Assembly (NCBI GenBank): GCA_964452045.1
Contig: CAYVKM010000092.1
Span: 1-14,345 of the forward strand
Direction of reading: 5' to 3'
DNA: 14,345 nucleotides
Origin: CAYVKM01 sp964452045
Lineage (GTDB): Bacteria; Calditrichota; Calditrichia; RBG-13-44-9
A program made the translations under genes and the position numbers. Of the stretch, positions 1 through 6,000 are shown in pieces. The notes beneath the pieces are model-generated. The model ran no database searches and was not told the origin of the DNA. It saw nothing but the letters and a program-made list of their open reading frames with translations. How positions within the stretch are numbered: the stretch's first letter is position 1; every line of letters starts with the position of its first letter.

Positions 1-589
1 TGCCTGGTTTTTAGGTGACCAAACCGGATATGCGGTTGCGGATGTTCTTTTTGGCGATTACAATCCGTCGGGCAAACTTCCGGTAACCTTCCCAAGATCG
101 GTAGGACAAATCCCCATCTATTATTCCCATAAATCCACCGGTCGTCCTTTTGATCCCCAAAACAAATTTACAACCAAGTATATAGATTCTCCTGTAACAC
201 CGCTTTATCCGTTCGGATTTGGATTAAGCTACACACAGTTTGTTTATTCCAACTTGAGAGTTAATCTGCCAAAAACCCACAGAAATGAAAATATAAAGGT
301 ATCCGTCGATATCAGGAATTCAGGTACTGCTGCAGGTTCGGAAATTGCACAGCTCTACCTGCGGGACCAGGTAGCGAGCGTTACTAGGCCTGTTAAAGAA
401 TTGAAAGGCTTCCAAAAGATCGATTTAAATCCCGGAGAAACTCGTACCATAGAATTCATAATTATTCCGGATATGCTCTCATTTTATGATGTTAATATGA
501 AAAAAACTATCGAACCAGGTATGTTTGATGTAATGGTAGGGGGGAATTCTGACGACGTTATCACAACTTCTTTTGAACTTATTGAATAA
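1..589 (+). CDS. bglX: GH3 beta-glucosidase, C-terminal part (5' end outside window)
   Basis: The reading frame is open from base 2 to the TAA at 587-589, giving 195 residues of the C-terminal end of a family 3 glycoside hydrolase. The first ~80 residues match the end of the GH3 C domain, with DVLFGDYNPSGKLPVTFPRS, then a PIYYSHKSTGRP stretch and YPFGFGLSYT, all hallmarks of BglX-type enzymes. Residues ~95-195 form the fibronectin-III-like domain that closes these proteins (SRPVKELKGF-like block, then LNPGETRTIEF). GH3 beta-glucosidases remove non-reducing-end glucose from beta-gluco-oligosaccharides. The nucleophile lies in the missing N-terminal domain, so activity, substrate and signal peptide cannot be judged here. 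The GH144 gene begins 52 bases downstream on the same strand, so the two are probably co-transcribed and act on the same glucan. Family assignment is firm; linkage preference is inferred only from neighbours. Confidence 0.93.
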   Translation, partial: AWFLGDQTGYAVADVLFGDYNPSGKLPVTFPRSVGQIPIYYSHKSTGRPFDPQNKFTTKYIDSPVTPLYPFGFGLSYTQFVYSNLRVNLPKTHRNENIKVSVDIRNSGTAAGSEIAQLYLRDQVASVTRPVKELKGFQKIDLNPGETRTIEFIIIPDMLSFYDVNMKKTIEPGMFDVMVGGNSDDVITTSFELIE

Positions 590-604
590 TTACTGAAATT
601 TTAC

Positions 605-627
605 CCGCACCTCTTTTCTCAGTGCGG
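605..627 (+). promoter_or_regulatory. Small hairpin next to the ribosome binding site of the GH144 gene
   Basis: CCGCAC (605-610) and GTGCGG (622-627) can pair into a 6-bp GC-rich stem with an 11-base loop. The 3' arm abuts and slightly overlaps the strong Shine-Dalgarno run GGAAGGAG (626-633) of the gene starting at 642. It has no T-tract after it, so it is a poor intrinsic terminator; it could influence translation or protect the downstream mRNA end. The stem is short and may be chance. Confidence 0.3.
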
Positions 628-641
628 AAGGAGTATGTTCA

Positions 642-2816
642 ATGAAACTGAACGTAATTTTTATGATGATTATAGTGGGAACAGGATTGCTTACCGCCCA
701 ATCCGATTACGATAAACATGTTTTCTTCGACAACAGTCTCACTGACAGTTTTTATTACTATTCCAATGGCAAATTCTCGTCCTCCAGCTACCTTCTTCTA
801 GTGGATGGGAAAATTCCGGTTGAAAAGAAACATTTTTTTAGCCCGCCAAATTCTCTGAAATTAAATTGGAAAAGTATAAAAGGCGGAAATTGGCTGGCCG
901 AAATAAAAATTGGAAAATGGAGAAACCGGGATATCAATTTTGAAGGTGATATGTTGTCCCTCTGGTGCTTTTCGGAGGAAGGAATCAGCAGAAATGAATT
1001 GCCTGATATTTCTGTAGAAGATTTAAGAGGGAAAGTTTCTGCAAAAGTAAATTTGAAGAATATTGTAAACCCGATACCCTCCAGTGAATGGAGTCAGATT
1101 AAAATTCCGCTGGAATTACTCAACAAAGCGAAAAAGAATCTGGATTTACACAGAATTAAGATTATCCGATTTTCACAAAGCACTCCTGATGGGAAGAGGC
1201 ATACGCTGTACCTCGATGAAATAAAAATATATAGTGGAAACGTTATGGATAAAATTGCACCGACCGTTCCGACCGAACTTTCTACTAAACCTTATGATCG
1301 CCACATTGATTTAACCTGGAACGACAACCGGGAAGACGATTTGCAGGCTTACAAAATTTACCGCTCTTTTTCTGGAGAAACTTACCAGCCCGTGGGGATT
1401 CAAAGGGCGGAACTACCTCGATATTCGGATTTTATTGGAGAGACAAATAGGAAGGCCTATTACAAAATCAGTGCAATTGATGAAAATTATAACGAATCGT
1501 CACTGTCCGAAGAAACTTCCGCTGTAACTTATCCCATGTCGGATGATCAACTCTTGACAATGGTTCAGGAGGCTTGTTTTCGTTATTACTGGGAAGCGGC
1601 ACACCCTGTAGCCGGTCTTGCTCTTGAAAATATCCCGGGTGATGAAAACCTGGTCGCCATCGGCGCATCCGGTTTTGGAATTATGGCAATCGTTACAGGA
1701 ATTAATCGTGGATTTATATCCCGGGAGCAGGGGACATCACGAATGCTTAAAATTGTCCGCTTTTTGGAGAACGCAGATCGGTTTCATGGCGTCTGGTCAC
1801 ATTTTACAAATGGCAACACAGGTAAAGTCATCCCATTATTTAGTAAATATGACAACGGCGGCGACCTAGTTGAAACGGCTTTTCTGATGCAAGGTTTGCT
1901 GGTTGTCCGACAATATTTCCAAAATGAAACGAGAGAGGAGCAGGAAATCCGAGACGGTATTACCCGATTGTGGGAATCTGTGGAGTGGGATTGGTACAGG
2001 CGCACCCCAGATAGTGATTTTCTTTTTTGGCATTGGTCGCCGGATTATGAATGGCACATCAATCATCCCCTAGTCGGCTGGAACGAAACTATGATTGTGT
2101 ATCTGCTGGCCATTGCTTCTCCCATACACCCAGTTCCGCAGAAAATGTATTATACTGGATGGGCCGGTCAATCCGAGAGAGCTGTTCAATACCGAAGAAA
2201 TTGGGGTAAAACACAGGATGGTGACCATTATGCAAACGGTAATACCTATTATGGAATAAAACTGGATGTAGGTGTAGGCAGTGGTGGACCGCTTTTTTTT
2301 ACGCACTATTCATTTTTGGGATTTGATCCGAACAGTATAAAAGACTACTATACAAATTATTTCCAAAACAACCAACACATTGCCCTTATTAATCAGGCGT
2401 ATTGTATAGATAATCCCGGTAATTTTATCGGATATGGGGAAAATTGTTGGGGATTGACTGCCAGTGATGATCCCTGGGGATACAAAGCGCATGAACCAGT
2501 TCTCCGGATGGACAATGGCACAATTACGCCTACCGGTGCTCTTGCTTCCTTTCCTTATACGCCTGAAGAGTCTATGAAAGCACTGAAATATTTTTATTTT
2601 GATCTAGGAGATAAATTGTGGGGTATTTACGGTTTTCGTGACGCCTTCAATATTTCGCAGAATTGGATAGCGGATATTTACATGGGACTAAACCAGGCGC
2701 CAATAACGGTCATGATCGAAAATTACCGTTCTGGATTAATCTGGAAATTATTTATGGCAAATCCGGAGATTCAGGATATGCTTATTAAAATTGGTTTTGT
2801 TCAAAATGAAGATTAA
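642..2816 (+). CDS. Secreted GH144-type beta-1,2-glucanase (glucoamylase-like domain) with sandwich and Fn3 domains
   Basis: 724 residues. A signal peptide is visible (positive MKLN, hydrophobic core, TAQ cleavage-like site near residue 20) with no lipobox Cys. Residues ~24-200 look like a carbohydrate-binding-type beta-sandwich that I cannot assign to a family. Residues ~203-298 form an Fn3 domain (DLTWNDN, YKIYRS, YYKISAIDENYN). Residues ~300-720 are a glucoamylase-like (PF10091) catalytic domain: GFGIMAIVTGINRGFISR, ENADRFHGVWSH, DNGGDLVETAFLMQGLL (~404-420), LWESVEWDWYR, HWSPDYEW (~464), and GFRDAFN. This pattern is that of GH144, whose characterised members hydrolyse beta-1,2-glucan to sophoro-oligosaccharides or sophorose. 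The protein ends without a T9SS sorting domain, so a periplasmic location is the simplest reading. The start is set by AAGGAG at 628-633, 8 bases from the ATG. GH3 lies upstream. The fold is clear; the beta-1,2 specificity is inferred from the family. Confidence 0.85.
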   Translation: MKLNVIFMMIIVGTGLLTAQSDYDKHVFFDNSLTDSFYYYSNGKFSSSSYLLLVDGKIPVEKKHFFSPPNSLKLNWKSIKGGNWLAEIKIGKWRNRDINFEGDMLSLWCFSEEGISRNELPDISVEDLRGKVSAKVNLKNIVNPIPSSEWSQIKIPLELLNKAKKNLDLHRIKIIRFSQSTPDGKRHTLYLDEIKIYSGNVMDKIAPTVPTELSTKPYDRHIDLTWNDNREDDLQAYKIYRSFSGETYQPVGIQRAELPRYSDFIGETNRKAYYKISAIDENYNESSLSEETSAVTYPMSDDQLLTMVQEACFRYYWEAAHPVAGLALENIPGDENLVAIGASGFGIMAIVTGINRGFISREQGTSRMLKIVRFLENADRFHGVWSHFTNGNTGKVIPLFSKYDNGGDLVETAFLMQGLLVVRQYFQNETREEQEIRDGITRLWESVEWDWYRRTPDSDFLFWHWSPDYEWHINHPLVGWNETMIVYLLAIASPIHPVPQKMYYTGWAGQSERAVQYRRNWGKTQDGDHYANGNTYYGIKLDVGVGSGGPLFFTHYSFLGFDPNSIKDYYTNYFQNNQHIALINQAYCIDNPGNFIGYGENCWGLTASDDPWGYKAHEPVLRMDNGTITPTGALASFPYTPEESMKALKYFYFDLGDKLWGIYGFRDAFNISQNWIADIYMGLNQAPITVMIENYRSGLIWKLFMANPEIQDMLIKIGFVQNED

Positions 2817-2955
2817 TTAAGCTTTTATTATGTAGACGGATTGTTCTTAACCTCACGATTTGCGGGAAATACCCATAAAAAAGTTTAAATTAATGCAGTT
2901 TCCGGGAAGGTCGGGTGAGTAATCACAAAATAATTAATTTTCCCGAGAATATCCC

Positions 2956-2984
2956 TTGACAAGTTAATGAAATAAAATTATATT
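2956..2984 (+). promoter_or_regulatory. Sigma70-type promoter for the lacI-family gene and downstream operon
   Basis: A perfect -35 box TTGACA (2956-2961), a 17-base spacer and a -10 box TATATT (2979-2984) lie in the 267-base gap between the GH144 gene and the regulator. The predicted transcription start is near 2991, which leaves a leader of about 90 bases. This is an E. coli-like rather than a Bacteroides-like (TTTG / TAnnTTTG) promoter. The rest of the gap (2817-2955) is AT-rich and holds no convincing terminator or gene. Confidence 0.75.
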
Positions 2985-2991
2985 AAACAAT

Positions 2992-3009
2992 AATGTAAAC
3001 GTTTACATT
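2992..3009. promoter_or_regulatory. Perfect 18-bp LacI/GalR-family operator
   Basis: AATGTAAACGTTTACATT is a perfect palindrome with a central CpG, and its core TGTAAACGTTTACA fits the LacI/GalR/CcpA operator pattern. It starts at the predicted +1 of the promoter at 2956-2984, so a bound repressor would block initiation or promoter escape. The first downstream gene encodes a LacI-family protein whose hinge helix carries the Leu that wedges into a central CpG, so autoregulation is the natural inference. I saw no second perfect copy in the window. Confidence 0.82.
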
Positions 3010-3052
3010 TTGTGTTTATTAAATTATATACCGAATTTTAAATAAAGGAAAA

Positions 3053-3074
3053 TGTAAATCGAATATTATTTACA
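3053..3074 (+). promoter_or_regulatory. Inverted repeat TGTAAAT-N8-ATTTACA in the lacI leader
   Basis: TGTAAAT (3053-3059) and ATTTACA (3068-3074) are perfect 7-base inverted arms separated by 8 bases. They repeat the TGTAAA/TTTACA half-sites of the operator at 2992-3009, centred 63 bp away, about six helical turns. The half-sites are spaced too far apart to be a normal LacI operator, so this may be a degenerate auxiliary site. As RNA it could form a weak hairpin between AAAGGAA (3044-3050) and the TTG start at 3084. Confidence 0.4.
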
Positions 3075-3083
3075 AAGAACCCA

Positions 3084-4115
3084 TTGAGCACAAATATCAT
3101 TGAAATTGCGAAACAGGCCGGGGTTTCGATTGCAACAGTCTCCCGCGCTTTAAACAATACGGGTTCTATACGTGAAAAAACCCGCCAAAAAATTTTAAAT
3201 ATCTCCCGGGAATTGAATTATAAACCTAATCCCATTGCCCGGGGATTATCCCGTAAAAGAACCGATACGATTGGTGTCATTCTTCCTGAACTGGTAGATG
3301 AATTTTTCATGGACATTACTCATGGAATCGATGAGGAAGCATACCGGGCAAAAAAATATGTGCTGATTTCCAGTTCGCATAGTCAGCGAAATGTTATTGA
3401 GACACTTTTGGAATTTATGGTTAGCGGTAGGGTGGATGGCGTTATTTTAATGGTTCCCCAATTGCATAAAGAAGCAGCCGAACTGATCCATAAAAGTAAG
3501 CACCCTCTTGTTATGTTAAATGTTTGCCGGGAAATAGAGGATGTGGTAAGCTTCAATATTGATAATTATCAAGGCGCTTTTACTATGACCGAGCATTTGG
3601 TAAAGCATCAATACAACAAAATAGCCATGATTCAGGGATATCCGGGAAACTGCGATGCGGAAGACCGCTTCCTGGGCTATAGAGATGCACTTGAGCAAAA
3701 CGGCAGAGCTTTTGATGAAGATCTGGTTATTCAAGGCGATTTCACCATTCGCTCCGGTTATTACGGTTTTATACGGCTGATGAGTCAGAAGAAAAAACCG
3801 GATGCAGTTTTTGCTGCGAATGATATGATGGCTATAGGAATATATGAAGCTGCCAGAACTTCGGGAATAAAAATTCCCGATGATGTCTCTGTTGTAGGTT
3901 TTGACGATATAAATTTGAGCCGGCTACTCCTCCCAAGATTGACCACCGTCCATGTACCCATTCAGGAATTGGGAAGTCGGGCTGTTCAATATCTAATTAA
4001 GATGATCAAAGGTGAAGTCGATCCCAAGATGTCCCACCGGGAAGAGTTAACTACCGGTCTGGTCATTGGAGGCTCCTGTGGTTGTCCTTATCAATCAGGT
4101 CATAATTTATTTTAA
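3084..4115 (+). CDS. LacI/GalR-family transcriptional repressor
   Basis: 343 residues, the normal length for the family. Residues ~4-24 form the helix-turn-helix (IAKQAGVSIATVSRALN), residues ~48-57 the hinge helix (NPIARGLS, with Leu55 in the minor-groove-wedging position), and ~62-330 a periplasmic-binding-protein-like effector domain (TIGVILPEL, GRVDGVIL, AANDMMAIGIYEAARTSG, DDVSVVGFDDI, LTTVHVPIQELG). The start is TTG at 3084: it gives the standard N-terminus, no ATG exists in frame before the HTH, and an in-frame stop lies at 3039-3041. No good Shine-Dalgarno lies at normal distance. It sits behind a strong promoter with a matching operator and 40 bases ahead of the CBM9 gene, so it probably represses its own operon until a sugar, perhaps a gluco-disaccharide, releases it. 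The ligand cannot be read from sequence. The tail carries an unusual CGC near the C-terminus. Confidence 0.92.
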   Translation: MSTNIIEIAKQAGVSIATVSRALNNTGSIREKTRQKILNISRELNYKPNPIARGLSRKRTDTIGVILPELVDEFFMDITHGIDEEAYRAKKYVLISSSHSQRNVIETLLEFMVSGRVDGVILMVPQLHKEAAELIHKSKHPLVMLNVCREIEDVVSFNIDNYQGAFTMTEHLVKHQYNKIAMIQGYPGNCDAEDRFLGYRDALEQNGRAFDEDLVIQGDFTIRSGYYGFIRLMSQKKKPDAVFAANDMMAIGIYEAARTSGIKIPDDVSVVGFDDINLSRLLLPRLTTVHVPIQELGSRAVQYLIKMIKGEVDPKMSHREELTTGLVIGGSCGCPYQSGHNLF

Positions 4116-4155
4116 ATAATTTTCTTAGATGTTTAACTAACTAAAGGAGTATGTC

Positions 4156-5928
4156 ATGAAATATTTATTTACTGCATTTGTCGTGATGGCATTAGTCATG
4201 GTTTTTCCTGGAAATTCAGTTAGCCAAACCGGACATGTTGATCCGCCCTATTTACAAATCTCCTCCGCTGAAAATCCTATTACGGTTGACGGAGAACTAA
4301 CAGAAACAGATTGGGCAAGACGATATGATATCCTGGTCTACCGGGCTAATTTTACTCCCGGCGATATTGAATACGATGTATCAGGAGATGTATTAGTTCA
4401 GGGTACTTATACTGATACCACTACTACTATTGTAAGGATTTTGCATTACGGCTTGGATTTGTATATTTCTTTACAGTCCGATGATCAGTCAGTGGGTAAA
4501 TTCGGAACAAGTTGGGAAGGCGATGGTCTTTTTATGAAAATTGCAGATGCCGCGGGTACTCAAGTAGAGTATAAGCTCTATTTTAATCTTGGGGGCACTG
4601 ATCCGGATATTGCATATGAAGAACCAGCACTTTATCCCGGTTCCGGTGCCGGTGCAGCCTGGAAACATCCCGGCACGATTGTTAACGACACGACTGCTGC
4701 GGATTCCGGCTATACCGCAGAGATGGTAATTCACCTGGACCACCTTGGTTACACTGCCAATGACACGGACATTCCCGTTCTCATGAATATTTTTGATCCT
4801 GATGGTTATCTGGAAAATATGGATCCGTATGGTACAATCGGTGCCTATTATAAAAGCTGGTGGGGAAGTGAATGGGGTCCTGTAACACGTATTTTAAGAT
4901 TAGCTGACCCACCCAGAAAAATTGCCATCAAAACTACCGAAACTTTTACTCTGGATGGCCAGCTAAATGAAGCCTTCTGGGCTAATGCTGATTATGTAAT
5001 GGTCGGTAAAGGTTCACGCAAATCCAGTGGTGGCTATTACCAGCAGTGGGGAAATCCGTTGAATTCTTATACAGATACCAGTATGGCAATGGTTAAATTT
5101 GCGCATAACGGCACAGATCTATATATAGGCGTACAATCAAATGATTCCTCGGTGTGTAGTTGGTCACCTGGATGGGAAGCTGACGGACTCTTTCTCTGGA
5201 TGACCTTTAAAGGCGTAATTCCAGGTGCCGGAGATCGAATGGAGATTAAAGCAATGTATTTTACCCCAAACGTTGGTGATCCAATCGATTTTCAGTTAAG
5301 TGCAAATGTACCGACTGGTGGTGCTGAAGGAGCCTCGTATGAGCCTGCAGGTACAGTTACCCATACTGAGACAAACGGACCTGATGAAGGATATTCACTC
5401 GAAGTTGTTGTTCATACAGATCTATTTGGGTATGCTGACCTGGATACTGTAATTCTGAGCACAGTAATATGGGATCTGGACTATGCATCTGCTGACACCT
5501 TCAACGTGGATGTGGCAGATTATGCCCCAAATTGGTGGGGAACCCAGTGGGTTGATCCGACTTTCGAAAAATATTATATGTATCGCGAAGTTATTCTTTC
5601 TAACGAAACTGCCGTAGGAATTGGTAACACCGGTGTTACCACTGTGCCAACAGAATATAGTCTGGATCAAAATTATCCCAATCCATTTAACCCAACAACA
5701 AGCATTGGCTATTACTTACCAACTGCTTCTAACTTAACCATTGACATCTACAACATCCTTGGAAGCAAAGTGACCACACTTTTCAATGGTAAACAAGATG
5801 CTGGTTCACACACGGTGGTATGGAATGGAACCGATAATTTTGGTAATTCTGTAGCCAGTGGTATTTATTTCTACCAAATGTCTGCTGAAAATTTCAATCA
5901 GACCAGAAAAATGATGCTTCTAAAGTAA
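4156..5928 (+). CDS. Secreted tandem CBM9-like glycan-binding protein with T9SS sorting domain
   Basis: 590 residues with a signal peptide (~1-24, core LFTAFVVMALVMVF). Two homologous CBM9-like modules follow, residues ~29-250 and ~253-478. Each has a start of the type ITVDGELTETDW / FTLDGQLNEAFW, a WEGDGLF / WEADGLF block, a GYTAEMVIHLDHLGY / GYSLEVVVHTDLFGY block, and a Trp-rich WWGSEWG / WWGTQWV block. Residues ~497-590 form a type A T9SS sorting domain (NYPNPFNPTT, IDIYNILGSKV, GIYFYQM, final RKMMLLK). No catalytic motif is seen. CBM9-type modules bind sugar chain ends, so I infer a surface glycan-binding protein taking the place of SusD or another surface binding protein. AAAGGAG (4143-4149) lies 6 bases before the ATG. 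It follows lacI by 40 bases and is closed by a strong hairpin at 5936-5974, ahead of the TonB receptor. Confidence 0.85.
   Translation: MKYLFTAFVVMALVMVFPGNSVSQTGHVDPPYLQISSAENPITVDGELTETDWARRYDILVYRANFTPGDIEYDVSGDVLVQGTYTDTTTTIVRILHYGLDLYISLQSDDQSVGKFGTSWEGDGLFMKIADAAGTQVEYKLYFNLGGTDPDIAYEEPALYPGSGAGAAWKHPGTIVNDTTAADSGYTAEMVIHLDHLGYTANDTDIPVLMNIFDPDGYLENMDPYGTIGAYYKSWWGSEWGPVTRILRLADPPRKIAIKTTETFTLDGQLNEAFWANADYVMVGKGSRKSSGGYYQQWGNPLNSYTDTSMAMVKFAHNGTDLYIGVQSNDSSVCSWSPGWEADGLFLWMTFKGVIPGAGDRMEIKAMYFTPNVGDPIDFQLSANVPTGGAEGASYEPAGTVTHTETNGPDEGYSLEVVVHTDLFGYADLDTVILSTVIWDLDYASADTFNVDVADYAPNWWGTQWVDPTFEKYYMYREVILSNETAVGIGNTGVTTVPTEYSLDQNYPNPFNPTTSIGYYLPTASNLTIDIYNILGSKVTTLFNGKQDAGSHTVVWNGTDNFGNSVASGIYFYQMSAENFNQTRKMMLLK
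4240..5602 (+). repeat. Internal duplication: two CBM9-like modules in one gene
   Basis: The protein-level repeat spans about 225 residues per copy. Matching blocks occur in the same order in both: VDGELTE/LDGQLNE, LYISLQSDDQSV/LYIGVQSNDSSV, WEGDGLF/WEADGLF, GYTAEMVIHLDHLG/GYSLEVVVHTDLFG and WWGSEWG/WWGTQWV. The copies have diverged strongly, so this is an old duplication. Boundaries are approximate. Confidence 0.8.
5622..5641. other. Perfect 20-bp palindrome in the linker before the T9SS domain
   Basis: TGGTAACACCGGTGTTACCA is its own reverse complement. It lies inside the coding sequence, in the short linker (NTGVTT) joining the second CBM9-like module to the sorting domain. Its role is unknown: protein-binding site, DNA or RNA hairpin, or trace of domain joining. 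It does not resemble the LacI operator at 2992. Confidence 0.6.
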
Positions 5929-5935
5929 ATATTCT

Positions 5936-5974
5936 ATTTAAAGGGGACATCTCAAAAAGATGTCCCCTTTAAAT
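5936..5974 (+). terminator. Strong intrinsic terminator or attenuator hairpin between CBM9 and TonB genes
   Basis: A perfect 17-bp stem (5936-5952 with 5958-5974; core AAAGGGGACATCT) encloses a 5-base loop, CAAAA. The upstream A-rich and downstream TTTAAATTT flanks are partly within the stem and would let it act in both directions. It begins 8 bases after the CBM9 stop codon and ends 26 bases before the TonB ATG. I see no clear promoter in the 26 bases after it, so partial read-through is a likely way to express the TonB gene. Confidence 0.85.
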
Positions 5975-6000
5975 TTCCAATTATTAAATTAATTAGAAAA

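Noticed and set aside
2817..2955. Possible terminator after the GH144 gene (CGGGAA near 2903 and TTCCCG near 2940)
   Set aside because: The arms are only six bases with a loop of over 30 bases and no T-tract; not a convincing hairpin.
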